Below are positions 46,535-56,278 of a stretch of 64,000 nt of DNA, piece after piece. The stretch spans positions 556,501 through 620,500 of the forward strand of contig NZ_CP126101.1 of NCBI RefSeq assembly GCF_030123245.1. The letters are read 5' to 3'. Every line of letters begins with the position of its first letter. Position 1 is the first letter of the stretch. The position numbers and the translations under genes are program-made. Source of the stretch: Lysinibacillus pakistanensis (GTDB lineage Bacteria; Bacillota; Bacilli; Bacillales_A; Planococcaceae). Under the pieces are notes generated by a model that was given only the letters and a program-made list of their open reading frames with translations, did no database searches and was not told where the DNA came from.

Positions 46535-47848
46535 ATGACACATTATGCAGAAGCTAAATTACAGGAGGAGAAAGTATTTAAGGACCCAGTGCATCGCTAT
46601 GTGCATGTACGGGATCAGGTAATTTGGGACTTAGTGGGGACGAAAGAATTTCAACGATTACGTAGAATTCGTCAGCTCGGTACAACATTTTTGGTATTCC
46701 ATGGGGCGGAGCACAGCCGTTTTAGTCATTCACTTGGCGTTTATGAGATTGTACGCCGTATAGTAGATGATATATTTGCTGGCCGTCCAGAATGGGACGA
46801 AGATGAACGACTACTTGTGCTTTGTGCAGCCCTATTACATGATTTAGGACATGGTCCATTTTCACATGCTTTCGAAAATGTCTTTGAGCTGGACCATGAA
46901 TTTTATACAACACAAATTTTACTTGGTAATACGGAAGTTAATGCAGTCTTAAAGAAAGTTGCTGTTGATTTCCCAGAGAAGGTATCTCAAGTCATTGAAA
47001 AAACCTATCCAAATAAGCAAGTAGTCAGCTTAATATCCAGTCAAATCGATGCTGACCGTATGGATTACCTACAGCGTGATGCCTATTTTACAGGGGTCAG
47101 CTACGGTCATTTTGATATGGAACGAATCTTAAGAGTTATGCGTCCGCGAAAAAATCAAGTGGTGATTAAGGCAACTGGCATGCATGCAGTGGAAGATTAT
47201 ATTATGAGCCGCTACCAAATGTATCTGCAAATTTATTTTCATCCAGTTTCTCGTAGTGCAGAGGTGATTTTAAATAATATTTTAAAACGAGCAAAGCAAT
47301 TAAGCTTAGAAGGCTATCATTTTAAGCATGAGCCTACTCATTTTAAAGCATTTTTCCGCAACTCTATTACGCTTGAGGATTATCTTGCATTAGATGAAAG
47401 CATTCTTTTTACATATTTTCAACTTTGGATGCAAGAAGAAGATGCTATCTTAAGCGATTTAAGTCGCAGATTTGTGAATCGTAAGCTATTCCAGTACATC
47501 GATTTAGATCCAGGGGTAGAGCTAGACAAATATCAAAAACTTCAATCACTTTTCAAGCAAGCGGAGTTAAATCCAGATTATTACCTTGTCCACGATACAA
47601 CTGCAGATTTACCATACGATTTTTATCGACCAGGTGAGGAAGAAGTAAGGGTACCGATTTTTTTAGAAATGAAAAACGGAGAGTTGCGGGAGCTGTCACG
47701 GGAATCAATTATTGTTGATTCCATTTCTGGTCGCATGAAACGAGATCATAAAGTATATTTCCCTTTAGATTTTTTAGAGGATGATCAGACACATGCTAAG
47801 GTAAAGAAAGAAATCTTAACATTGTTAAAAGAAAAAGGGAAAAAATAA
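46535..47848 (+). CDS. ywfO: HD-domain phosphohydrolase YwfO (dGTPase-like)
   Basis: A 437-residue metal-dependent HD hydrolase. Seen: RLRRIRQLGTTFLVFHGAEH near residue 40, FSHSLGVYEIVRR, catalytic HD in LLHDLGHGPFSHAFE near 107 and SSQIDADRMDYLQRDAYFTG near 167. Relatives act on dNTPs or nucleotides; the physiological substrate is not certain. Monocistronic, GGGGGTG before ATG. Confidence 0.9.
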   Translation: MTHYAEAKLQEEKVFKDPVHRYVHVRDQVIWDLVGTKEFQRLRRIRQLGTTFLVFHGAEHSRFSHSLGVYEIVRRIVDDIFAGRPEWDEDERLLVLCAALLHDLGHGPFSHAFENVFELDHEFYTTQILLGNTEVNAVLKKVAVDFPEKVSQVIEKTYPNKQVVSLISSQIDADRMDYLQRDAYFTGVSYGHFDMERILRVMRPRKNQVVIKATGMHAVEDYIMSRYQMYLQIYFHPVSRSAEVILNNILKRAKQLSLEGYHFKHEPTHFKAFFRNSITLEDYLALDESILFTYFQLWMQEEDAILSDLSRRFVNRKLFQYIDLDPGVELDKYQKLQSLFKQAELNPDYYLVHDTTADLPYDFYRPGEEEVRVPIFLEMKNGELRELSRESIIVDSISGRMKRDHKVYFPLDFLEDDQTHAKVKKEILTLLKEKGKK

Positions 47849-47920
47849 ATCCTAGAATAAATTTAAAATGTATAAATTTTGTATATCGATTTTTCCTTTT
47901 ACCGGTATTTGTAAGTAGGG

Positions 47921-47961
47921 CAGTAAACAAACTCAACTCGAGTGATTGTTTACTGTTTTTA
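47921..47961 (+). terminator. Terminator of ywfO
   Basis: A 10-bp stem CAGTAAACAA / TTGTTTACTG followed by T. Confidence 0.88.
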
Positions 47962-48333
47962 TTTTTGCATAAAAATCAATGTAATTGGGAAAATATAGAC
48001 TTTTTTGGAATTTTGTTAATGAAAAATGTGAAATTGTTTAGAATTTGTTCAGTAGTGCTTTTTATAATGAGACTAAAACCCTAAAGGGGGTGAGGCCCAT
48101 TTTAAAAGGCGTCACAGTATTAGTAAAATGGATACAAGTATCAGTACAACACACTACAATCAGTCAGCATGATTACTAACGTGTAGGATGTATTCACCTT
48201 TGACGACAAGTTAAATGAAGGAAAGAGAGACCAGCCTAATGTTTGTGGCATTCCTTTCCGACATAATGAAAGGATGCAACGTCGTCAGCAAACACCAACA
48301 GGTATCTCTCTGAACTTAGAAAAGGAGAGAAAC
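47962..48333 (+). other. Long 5' leader region of the surface protein gene
   Basis: A TATAAT at 48063-48068 is the best -10 (no good -35), which would give a 5' UTR near 260 bases. The leader contains GGGGGTGAGGCCC near 48085 and several short repeats, but no riboswitch class that I recognise. An in-frame ATG at 48274 exists, yet the ribosome site AAAGGAGAG lies right before 48334. Confidence 0.4.
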
Positions 48334-51300
48334 ATGAAGAAATTAAATTTAGCAATAATTATATTGCTGCTAGTCTTTCAAACAGTGCTTTCACCAATTT
48401 CAGTGTTTGCAGACGAGGGGGAGCCTCCTGTGACACCTCCAACTGAATCTACCGAAGATGCTGGAACTGGTTCTGATGGCGAGGGAGATGACCCAAATGT
48501 AACAAGTGGAGATACCGCTGAAGTGACAACTCCTGAGGATAAAACAAAGCCTGAAGAAAAGCCACAGCTAATGATGCCATTAGGAGCTCCAGTAGGGTAT
48601 CCTGCTGAAAATATGCAAGCTGACGTAACGATGTCATTTAGTGGTTTAAAGCTCTTTTCACAAGGAGGCACACTAATTACAAATGCTACTGATTTAGCAA
48701 ATTATTCCGGAGCAAAACCAAAAAAGGGTGATGTGGTTTATCTAAATTACACATTCCCTGTAAATCCAACAATCGATTATGGAATAGGCTCTACATTTAC
48801 ATTCCAATTGCCTGCAAATATGATTGAAGAGTACACACCGGGTTCTTTTAATCAATCAAGAACATTGACAGAGACTGGTGATTGGTTAGCCTATTCTTCA
48901 AGCTATAACAGTGCTACAAAAACAGTAACAGTGACACTTGATAGTGAGCTAGAACAAGGGCAAGTGGGAAGTATGAATTTTGAGTTTATGGCAAAATTCG
49001 GTAACTTCGCTGACGAAAGTGAACTTGAACAATCATTAATAATCCCAGTGCTTGGAGGAGCAAATGTTCAATTAGATTTTGAATTTGCACCTGCAGGTAA
49101 CGGCCAATTATTATCTAAAGAAGCTGGCTCTATTACACGTAACGCAAGTGGAGAAGTAACGATTCCATGGACTGTTTGGGTGAATACAGGTGGGCAAAAA
49201 CTTGAAAGTGCAAGTTTGAATGATGTACCAGATGCAAAGCATGAATTGACAGGGGATATTACAGTTGAGCGCTATAAAATTGGCTTGAATGGCTTTGATC
49301 CGAATAACCCAGGTGTCGTAAACGATATAAGCACTGGAACTGCATTTCCAATTGCATTAGCAGATGGTTACTATGCATACAAAATAACGTATAACACTGT
49401 TGTAACTGCAGATCCAACTGCATCAAGTATGCAATATACAAACGTAGCTACTTTGACAGGGACAAATATTCCTGCCAATACAACAGCCAATGGATCACAA
49501 AATGTACAGTATGGACCTAGCTTAGATAAAGCAAGAAGTGGCGATAAATATAATTCGACATGGACAATTAAGTATAACTGGCTAGGACAAAAAATTCCTG
49601 CTGATAAAGCGAAATTAACAGATACACTGACAGGCTCATCGCCAACTACTGGTAAGCATAAAATAAATTACAGTAGTTTTAAAGTGTACCGTGTAACATT
49701 ATCGAATGATGGTCAAACGGAACAATCTTCTACTCTTTTAAGTGAAGGTCAAGACTATAGCTTTGATTCACAAAATAATGATGATTTTACAATTAACTTT
49801 GACCATTCAACAAATACTATAGGTCCAGCTGGTGAAGTGACATCGGCGTTTAAAATTGTCTATGATACTGAGCTGGAAGATGAATTTGTTACAGATGCAA
49901 ATACAGGTACGATTACAAATACTGTAACAAGAGGAGATAGTGGTTCAGACACAGCTACTATAGACCTTACACCAAACATTTTCAATAAAGCACGTGGGGC
50001 AATTGACTATGTAAACAAAACAATTATATGGACTTTAACCATCAATGCTGAGAAAGATTTAAAAGACTTTGTAATAGAAGATGACTTTACAACAACAAAT
50101 AAAGCTGGAGAAACGTTAAAACATACATTGACATCTTGGAGCGGTACTGATTTCTTTGAGGTTACTGGTGCAAATGGTTTAGCGTACACGATTACAGATA
50201 AAACTGGTAATGCTCCAGCAGTAGGTAATGAAGGTTTTAAGGTGGAATTTTCAAGTGACATTCCAAAAGACCGCACAGTTACTATTCGATATAAAACAAA
50301 GTATGATATTAAGCCAAATGGAGGTGTAGCAACAGCCTATATTAATACAGCTGATGCAAACTGGGATGGAGCTAAAAGTTCTAATAATCAGGCTTTAGAT
50401 AGAACTGCTAATTATACACCAGATTCAACTTCTCCAACAAACAATAATGGTTATAAAAAAGTTACGGTAGATAATCATGCACAAGAGTTTTCTTGGCGTA
50501 TTGGGGTTAACATCAATAAACAAGATATTAATAATGCTACTTTGAAAGATACGTTAGGTGCTGGCCACTATATCCCAGTCCCAGATGATCAAACTCTAAA
50601 GGATCAAATTACCATTTCTAAGTTAAAATTAACAACAGAAGAGGGAACAAAAGATGGTGTTTTAGACCCTTCTAAATGGAATGTTACAGCAACATTAACA
50701 GATAGCAAGGTTACAGGCTTTGAAATTACATTTGTTAACCTAGATCCAATTGCTGACAACAACGAAGCGTATTTAATTGAATACAAAACGAAAGATGCTG
50801 ACGATATTTATGGTCAAAACTCAAGCAATCCACGAAATTATACGAATGCTGCAACATTAGATACACCACATAATGGAAGCTATAATTATAATGCAACAGC
50901 AACAATTAGTAATCTTGCAAATCAGTTAATTTCAAAGGTAGCAAAAACTGATCCAGCGAAAGATATTATTGATTGGACAGTTACAGTAAATGCTTCTAAT
51001 TCTAACTTAGGAAATATTACATTAACAGACACACCATCAAGTAACCAAAAGATATTAACAAATACGTTTAAGAAGCAAGAGATTAAGATGAATACAAATG
51101 GGACTTCTCAAAATGTAGGAACTCCTATTACTGTTGATGCTAGTGAAATTGTTTTAAAGCCAGATGGTAGTTTTAGTCTTGATTTAGGAGAATTAAATGG
51201 TAAAGGCTATGTTGTTACGTATTCCACATTCTTTATGGGGGATGGTAACGCGGGAGAAACAATTTCTAATAATGCCTCTATTGGCTATGCTGGAGCAACA

Positions 51301-54201
51301 GCTGCAGGTACAAGTGACCAAGGTGGCGATAGTAAATTATTTAAATATAGCTCATCAGATACAAGTGCATCAGGTGTTAAGGGTACATTGCAATTGAAAA
51401 AATTCAAAGTAAATCCTTTAACAGGTACACGTGAAGAGTTTCCGGGCGTTAAGTTTGAATTATGGAATAAAAATAACACAGTCAAGCTTGAAGAAAAAAC
51501 AACAGGTGCAGATGGTACATTGACATTTGAACAAGTTCGTTACGGTAAATATACGTTAAGAGAAACTACACCGGCTGGCTACGTTTCAATTGCCCCCATC
51601 ACGATTACAATGGGAGCGACTATAGATATTACTTCAGGTGTGGATGGTAAAGCGTATGTTATTGAAAATATTGAGGATGTTAGCTTAACAAATGCCTGTC
51701 CAGCATTCACATTAACAGTGAAGGATATTGATGGAAAGGCTGTTGCTAATAAAAATATCAAATTAGTAGATAGCAATGGTGCTACTAAATATACAGGTAC
51801 AACAAATGCTTCGGGGCAAGTATCTGATATTAAGCGACCAGGTACAGGTGGCAAAGCCGTGCAAGCAGGTAAGTATAATGTAATGGACGAAAATGACAAC
51901 CTATTAGGAACTGTAATCGTGAAATATGGCCAAAATGAGTGTCATGGTGAAGTCCAGCCTGTAAATTCATGTCCAATATTCACAATTACGGTAAATGATG
52001 AACAAAATAATCCACGTCCAAATGTAACAGTAACATTAAAAAATGCAAGTAATACAGTTATTACGACTGCAACAACAGATGGCAACGGTAAAATTACTAT
52101 TCCATCTACAACACCGTCAGGAACGTATAAACTTTATGAAGGTACTGTTTTCTTAGGAAATGTAGAGGTAAGCTATCAAAATGGTAAGTGTGAGGCTACA
52201 ATCACACAGGCACCTACCTGCGAGGTATTTACATTAACTGTCAATGATGTGGACGGTAAACCACGTCAAGGTGTCACGGTAGAAATTAAGGATAAAAACA
52301 ATCCAAATGCTATAGTTCCACAACCTTCAAGTGCAACTGATGCTAATGGTAAGGTGACTATTCAAAACATTAAGCCAGGTGAATATGAAGTATATGAAAA
52401 TGGTACAAAAATAGGAGAATTTACAGTTGATACTGACTGTAAAGAAACTATTCAACCATTACCAGCATGTCCAGTATTCACGCTAACAGTGAAAGATGAG
52501 GATGGTACTTTAGCAGAGGGCACAGAAGTAACAATTACAAACACAGCTACGAAAGATTCGTTTACAGCCATAGTTGGCAAAAACGGTAAGGTAACATTCC
52601 AAACAGCAACAACGCCTTCTGGCAAATATGAAGTGAGTATTACAGCATCAGGGAAAGTACTTGATGAATTTGATGTAACGTATTCAGGCAACTGTGAGGA
52701 TACTGCTGAGAAACCTCGTGCATGTGATATTTTCACAATTACAGTAAAAGATACAGATGGTAGCTTGAAAGGAAATACGAAAGTTATCGTTGAAGATAGC
52801 AATGGCAATGTTGTGACAACTGGTCATACAGATGCTAACGGTGAAATTCAATTACCACAAAATCAATCACCAGGTATGTACACAGTCTACGAGGAAACAG
52901 ATAGCGGTGCAAAAGGTGATGAAATTGGAAAAGTAAAAGTCACTTATACAGACGGCTGTAAAGGTGTAGTTCAGAAAAACGCTTGTCCAGTATTTACACT
53001 AACAGTTAATGATAAAAACCTTAAGCCTGTTGGTGCAAATGTTTTAATCGTCATTAAAAATCAAGCTGGAGATGTAGTGACATCTGGTAAAACTGATGCA
53101 TCTGGTAAAATTGTATTTGAAGATAAGACAAAGCTACAGCAAGGACAGAATTACGTCGTATTTAATGAAGCTGGAATTAAATTGGGTGATATTACCGTAA
53201 GCTATGCGGATAATATTTGTGGAGCAATCGTGCAAGTTCCAAATAATGCGTGTCCAATTTTCACATTAACAGTTCAAGATTTATATGGGTATGGTCGTCC
53301 AAATGTAGCATTCACAATTAAAGATTTATATCATAACACAATTGCTTCTGGTAAGACGAATGAACAAGGTGTAGGAACAATCCCTTATACAGTTCAACCG
53401 GGAATTTACAATGTTTATGAAGGCAATGTGTTATTAGGTACAATTACGGTAACTGATGGATGCTCAGGATTGGTAAAACCATCTTATACGGGTGGTGGTG
53501 GTTGGATACCGCCAAATCCAGATCCAGGCAAGCCAGTTGATCCAAAACCGAACCCAGGTGAACCAACAGATCCAACAACAAACCCAGGTAAACCAACGGA
53601 TCCAACAACAAACCCAGGCAAACCGGGTAAACCAACAGATCCAACAATAAACCCAGGCAAACCGGGTGAACCAACAGATCCAACAACAAACCCAGGCAAA
53701 CCGGGTGAACCAACGGATCCAACAACAAATCCAGGCAAACCGGGTGAACCAACGGATCCAACAACAAATCCAGGCAAACCGGGTGAACCAACGGATCCAA
53801 CAACAAACCCAGGAAAACCAGGTGAACCAACAAATTCAAATAATTCAGCAACTCCAGGAAAAACAGAAGCATCTAAACCTTCTGTTCAAAATGTCATTGA
53901 TCAAGGTAAAAAGTTACCGCCATATAATCCAACTAAAGCAACAAAAGACACGCTAGATGCGTATAATGATTTCCTCAATAAATATAGTTTGTTAACAAAA
54001 GAGGAACAGAAAGATGTTGCGGAATCTCTGGATATTGACAAAATTAAAACGGATGCAAAACGACTAGAAAATCAGTTAAAAGCACAAGGTAAACTACCAC
54101 AGACAGATGGTGCAGATCAAACGGCACTTACACTGATTGGTGTAGCACTTGTACTTGGTGCATTATTCTTCCTACGTCGACGTAAAGCTGAAATCAAATA
54201 A
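48334..54201 (+). CDS. Giant LPxT-anchored surface adhesin with paired-cysteine repeats
   Basis: About 1,955 residues, secreted and wall-anchored. Signal peptide to about residue 26 (SPISVFA/DEGEPP); Thr/Glu/Pro-rich linker; several collagen-binding-type beta-sandwich repeats (about 75-1010) with phrases like NIFNKARGAIDYVNKTIIWT; one SpaA/Cna-B domain (about 1015-1110) with isopeptide signs LQLKKFK and YTLRETTPAGY. Seven repeats of about 85 residues follow (about 1120-1712), each starting with a xxCPxFTLTV-type strand and carrying a second Cys near its end. Then come a Pro-rich stalk of NPGKPGEPTDPTT units (about 1725-1835), a helical segment, sorting signal LPQTD near 1921, a hydrophobic helix and RRRK tail. 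A sortase gene is convergent next door. Likely adhesion to host, spore or matrix surfaces (inference). Confidence 0.9.
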   Translation: MKKLNLAIIILLLVFQTVLSPISVFADEGEPPVTPPTESTEDAGTGSDGEGDDPNVTSGDTAEVTTPEDKTKPEEKPQLMMPLGAPVGYPAENMQADVTMSFSGLKLFSQGGTLITNATDLANYSGAKPKKGDVVYLNYTFPVNPTIDYGIGSTFTFQLPANMIEEYTPGSFNQSRTLTETGDWLAYSSSYNSATKTVTVTLDSELEQGQVGSMNFEFMAKFGNFADESELEQSLIIPVLGGANVQLDFEFAPAGNGQLLSKEAGSITRNASGEVTIPWTVWVNTGGQKLESASLNDVPDAKHELTGDITVERYKIGLNGFDPNNPGVVNDISTGTAFPIALADGYYAYKITYNTVVTADPTASSMQYTNVATLTGTNIPANTTANGSQNVQYGPSLDKARSGDKYNSTWTIKYNWLGQKIPADKAKLTDTLTGSSPTTGKHKINYSSFKVYRVTLSNDGQTEQSSTLLSEGQDYSFDSQNNDDFTINFDHSTNTIGPAGEVTSAFKIVYDTELEDEFVTDANTGTITNTVTRGDSGSDTATIDLTPNIFNKARGAIDYVNKTIIWTLTINAEKDLKDFVIEDDFTTTNKAGETLKHTLTSWSGTDFFEVTGANGLAYTITDKTGNAPAVGNEGFKVEFSSDIPKDRTVTIRYKTKYDIKPNGGVATAYINTADANWDGAKSSNNQALDRTANYTPDSTSPTNNNGYKKVTVDNHAQEFSWRIGVNINKQDINNATLKDTLGAGHYIPVPDDQTLKDQITISKLKLTTEEGTKDGVLDPSKWNVTATLTDSKVTGFEITFVNLDPIADNNEAYLIEYKTKDADDIYGQNSSNPRNYTNAATLDTPHNGSYNYNATATISNLANQLISKVAKTDPAKDIIDWTVTVNASNSNLGNITLTDTPSSNQKILTNTFKKQEIKMNTNGTSQNVGTPITVDASEIVLKPDGSFSLDLGELNGKGYVVTYSTFFMGDGNAGETISNNASIGYAGATAAGTSDQGGDSKLFKYSSSDTSASGVKGTLQLKKFKVNPLTGTREEFPGVKFELWNKNNTVKLEEKTTGADGTLTFEQVRYGKYTLRETTPAGYVSIAPITITMGATIDITSGVDGKAYVIENIEDVSLTNACPAFTLTVKDIDGKAVANKNIKLVDSNGATKYTGTTNASGQVSDIKRPGTGGKAVQAGKYNVMDENDNLLGTVIVKYGQNECHGEVQPVNSCPIFTITVNDEQNNPRPNVTVTLKNASNTVITTATTDGNGKITIPSTTPSGTYKLYEGTVFLGNVEVSYQNGKCEATITQAPTCEVFTLTVNDVDGKPRQGVTVEIKDKNNPNAIVPQPSSATDANGKVTIQNIKPGEYEVYENGTKIGEFTVDTDCKETIQPLPACPVFTLTVKDEDGTLAEGTEVTITNTATKDSFTAIVGKNGKVTFQTATTPSGKYEVSITASGKVLDEFDVTYSGNCEDTAEKPRACDIFTITVKDTDGSLKGNTKVIVEDSNGNVVTTGHTDANGEIQLPQNQSPGMYTVYEETDSGAKGDEIGKVKVTYTDGCKGVVQKNACPVFTLTVNDKNLKPVGANVLIVIKNQAGDVVTSGKTDASGKIVFEDKTKLQQGQNYVVFNEAGIKLGDITVSYADNICGAIVQVPNNACPIFTLTVQDLYGYGRPNVAFTIKDLYHNTIASGKTNEQGVGTIPYTVQPGIYNVYEGNVLLGTITVTDGCSGLVKPSYTGGGGWIPPNPDPGKPVDPKPNPGEPTDPTTNPGKPTDPTTNPGKPGKPTDPTINPGKPGEPTDPTTNPGKPGEPTDPTTNPGKPGEPTDPTTNPGKPGEPTDPTTNPGKPGEPTNSNNSATPGKTEASKPSVQNVIDQGKKLPPYNPTKATKDTLDAYNDFLNKYSLLTKEEQKDVAESLDIDKIKTDAKRLENQLKAQGKLPQTDGADQTALTLIGVALVLGALFFLRRRKAEIK
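53514..53835 (+). repeat. In-gene 39-bp repeats coding for the Pro-rich stalk
   Basis: Near-identical units coding NPGKPGEPTDPTT, with shorter variants (NPGKPTDPTT) at the 5' side. High DNA identity between units implies recent expansion and likely length variation between strains. Confidence 0.9.
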
Positions 54202-54211
54202 TGACTTTAAA

Positions 54212-54246
54212 AGAAGCCCCCAAGATTAAATAGTCTTGGGGGCTTC
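54212..54246. terminator. Bidirectional terminator between adhesin and sortase genes
   Basis: Stem AGAAGCCCCCAAGA / TCTTGGGGGCTTCT between converging genes. Confidence 0.9.
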
Positions 54247-54251
54247 TCCTA

Positions 54252-54920
54252 TTAAAATTCTTGTGATAGCTTTTCAGGTGCTTCATCATATGGATATTGC
54301 TGAATAAAATCGGCTTGAATAGCAAGGCGCTTTGTTCCATTATCAGCGCATGTAATAAGTGTTAAAACGGTTTTATCTGGAATATCATCAATTACATAAA
54401 CATCTGTCGCAGCAATAACCTTCTTTGTTGTTAATTGATATTCATAAATGTTGGTTAAATCTGTTATATAGACTGAATCACCTATGCTTGCTTTATATAG
54501 AGGGCTAAATAAAATATCCTTTTCCTCAAAATAATGTCCTGCTAAGGCATAATTTCCTTGCCCAAGGTTTTGATTTGGCTTCATGGTACCTGCTCCAACA
54601 GCAAGGGCAGCATTTCCAACTCCTTTGACGATAGGAAGCTGCATATCAACGCTTGGTACAGCAATACTACCGATTACAGGCATTTTATTTGCCTTTGTTT
54701 GAGCCTTTAACACCTCTGCTATGGATAGCGATTGTACGTCCTCGAATATATAGTCGGCATCAGTCTGATTGTTCTTTTCAATCTCTTCTGCACTGATTTC
54801 GGTAGTATTTAATTGATGGCTTAAATGAGCAATAATTGCATTTTGAATGGGGTTGATAAAAATAAGTAAAAGGCCAACGATGAGTATAGAGATGATTAAT
54901 GGTAGTTTCAGTTTATTCAT
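54252..54920 (-). CDS. Sortase (class A/D type)
   Basis: A 222-residue membrane-anchored transpeptidase. N-terminal helix (LPLIISILIVGLLLIFI), then the sortase barrel with catalytic His in ALAGHYFEEKD, Cys in VLTLITCADNGTKR and the following Arg. It should cleave between Thr and the next residue of LPxT signals and attach the protein to peptidoglycan. The neighbour's LPQTD signal makes it the likely client. The start is unsure: ATG 54920 is used, and an in-frame GTG at 54932 is too close to AAGGA. Confidence 0.88.
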   Translation of the reverse strand: MNKLKLPLIISILIVGLLLIFINPIQNAIIAHLSHQLNTTEISAEEIEKNNQTDADYIFEDVQSLSIAEVLKAQTKANKMPVIGSIAVPSVDMQLPIVKGVGNAALAVGAGTMKPNQNLGQGNYALAGHYFEEKDILFSPLYKASIGDSVYITDLTNIYEYQLTTKKVIAATDVYVIDDIPDKTVLTLITCADNGTKRLAIQADFIQQYPYDEAPEKLSQEF

Positions 54921-54974
54921 TTCATATATCACATCCTTGTCTTGAAGATGAAGGTATTGTTCTAGCTAAGGTTT

Positions 54975-55011
54975 TAAAAACTGGCTAGAGCGCTAGGTTG
55001 CTCTACCCAGT
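54975..55011 (-). terminator. Terminator of ywhB
   Basis: Minus-strand stem ACTGGGTAGAGC / GCTCTAGCCAGT followed by five T. Confidence 0.83.
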
Positions 55012-55018
55012 CTATTTT

Positions 55019-55204
55019 TTATTTATCACTGAAACGAACGCCTGCAACGCCGTAATGGTTTTTAGACATTTCTTCAATAAAAACAGTTACGTTTTCTGCT
55101 GGCGCATTTACAGTACGAGAAACAGCTTCAGTTACTTCTTTAACTAGGGCGCGCTTTTGCTCCTCTGTACGACCTTCTAGCATTTTCACTGTTACGTATG
55201 GCAT
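55019..55204 (-). CDS. ywhB: 4-oxalocrotonate tautomerase family protein YwhB
   Basis: A 61-residue tautomerase subunit that works as a hexamer. Begins MPYVTVKMLEGRTEEQKRAL, giving the catalytic Pro1 after Met removal; the rest matches the family (NVTVFIEEMSKNHYGVAGVR). The true substrate in bacilli is not known. AAAGGAGG before ATG. Confidence 0.92.
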   Translation of the reverse strand: MPYVTVKMLEGRTEEQKRALVKEVTEAVSRTVNAPAENVTVFIEEMSKNHYGVAGVRFSDK

Positions 55205-55244
55205 AATATTGCCTCCTTTATAGAATAATGTTGTATAGTTAGAT

Positions 55245-55548
55245 TATCTCCATTCAGTAGAAGACTTCAACCTCTGAAAGATGGTAAGATGAATGCGGGC
55301 ATGGTTTCCCTTTTTCGCGAGTGCCCAAACGCCTACTGAAATAGAGGAACTCAGTCTAAGAACGCCACGTCCTGTGGCAACGACTGAGTGACCAACGTCA
55401 TGTTGCTGCCGCTACGTTAGCACTATGCTTTCGCACAAAAAACATCTGTTGGCCCAAAGCCTCCGGCGGATGTCACGGATTTTGAAAGGAATGAATTGTG
55501 AGGGCACAATTCAAAATCCGGACGCAATTTTGCCAAGGCAAAATTGAT
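55245..55548 (+). repeat. Modular foldback repeat, copy D (longest)
   Basis: Module 1 start (TATCTCCATTCAG), module 2 (ACTCAGTC..GCCAC / GTGGC..GACTGAGT, nearly identical to copy A), then an extra insert of about 45 bases (TGCTGCCGCTACGTTAGCAC onward) absent from the others, then module 3 (AAAGCCTCCGGCGGATGTCA, GGATTTT / AAAATCC, CAATTTTGCC / GGCAAAATTG). The last stem carries compensatory changes versus copy B (ACGCC/GGCG to TTGCC/GGCAA), so pairing is kept. Lies upstream of ywhD. Confidence 0.92.
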
Positions 55549-55669
55549 AAGAAAGTTATAACTTCTTACTTAAATTTAGGCATTTGCGCTGCACCAATGT
55601 TGCTTTCACTAAAACATTATGCGCATAATATGCTTTACTTTATAATAGCAGAATGGAGGGGATTAAAGT

Positions 55670-56185
55670 ATGGCAAATGAAGAAAAAGCAAAACAAAAAA
55701 TGGGTTTTACAATTATCAAAAATGATCCAACAGATGGACATAAAGGATTTGGCATTGGCTCGCTTTCGCTAGAAAACGTATCGCCAGTTATTCTTGACAT
55801 AGAAGAGGGGACAGCATCCGTTGAAATCGGGGCTATGCATGCACGTAGTGATGTGGAGCGAGGTATTAAATTTACAACAGATCGTGCTGATTCCGAAGGT
55901 GGTAAACCGTATTGGCTAGTATGGGTAACGATTGATCATAAAGAGGACGGACCTTACTATGCAGGTGTAACTGCATGTGAAATGGTGGTTAACCGTGAAA
56001 AACGCCGTGGCTATAAAATATTAGCTGATCATGTTAATAAAATGGATAAATCAATGAAGCGCCATATTATTGTGAATCATATGGATGCACCTTCCAAAAA
56101 AGTGTTAGCTTCCTTCTTAGAAGTGCTTAATCCGGACCTTTGGGCACGTAGTGAGGAGCAACTGCGTCAAGACTTATTTGCATAA
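55670..56185 (+). CDS. ywhD: YwhD family protein
   Basis: A 171-residue cytoplasmic protein of unknown function, conserved in bacilli. Recognised by FTIIKNDPTDGHKGFGIGSL near residue 13, SVEIGAMHARSDVERGIKFT near 50 and ADHVNKMDKSMKRHIIVNHM near 122. Strong GGAGGGGA site. It sits between ywhB and pbpG as in B. subtilis. Confidence 0.88.
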   Translation: MANEEKAKQKMGFTIIKNDPTDGHKGFGIGSLSLENVSPVILDIEEGTASVEIGAMHARSDVERGIKFTTDRADSEGGKPYWLVWVTIDHKEDGPYYAGVTACEMVVNREKRRGYKILADHVNKMDKSMKRHIIVNHMDAPSKKVLASFLEVLNPDLWARSEEQLRQDLFA

Positions 56186-56278
56186 TAGACCTACAATGAT
56201 TGAACAATCTGTGACATTTTGCAATCGCTTTCGATATAAGGTTGAAAGTGGGTTTGAAACAAAGTAAACTTGATGCAG

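Noticed and set aside
53444..53872. Minus-strand Leu/Pro/Val-rich frames opposite the adhesin stalk
   Set aside because: They mirror the 39-bp coding repeats of the adhesin and have no start signals.
55498..55680. 60-codon frame starting in repeat copy D
   Set aside because: It starts in the repeat, lacks a ribosome site and overlaps the ywhD start.
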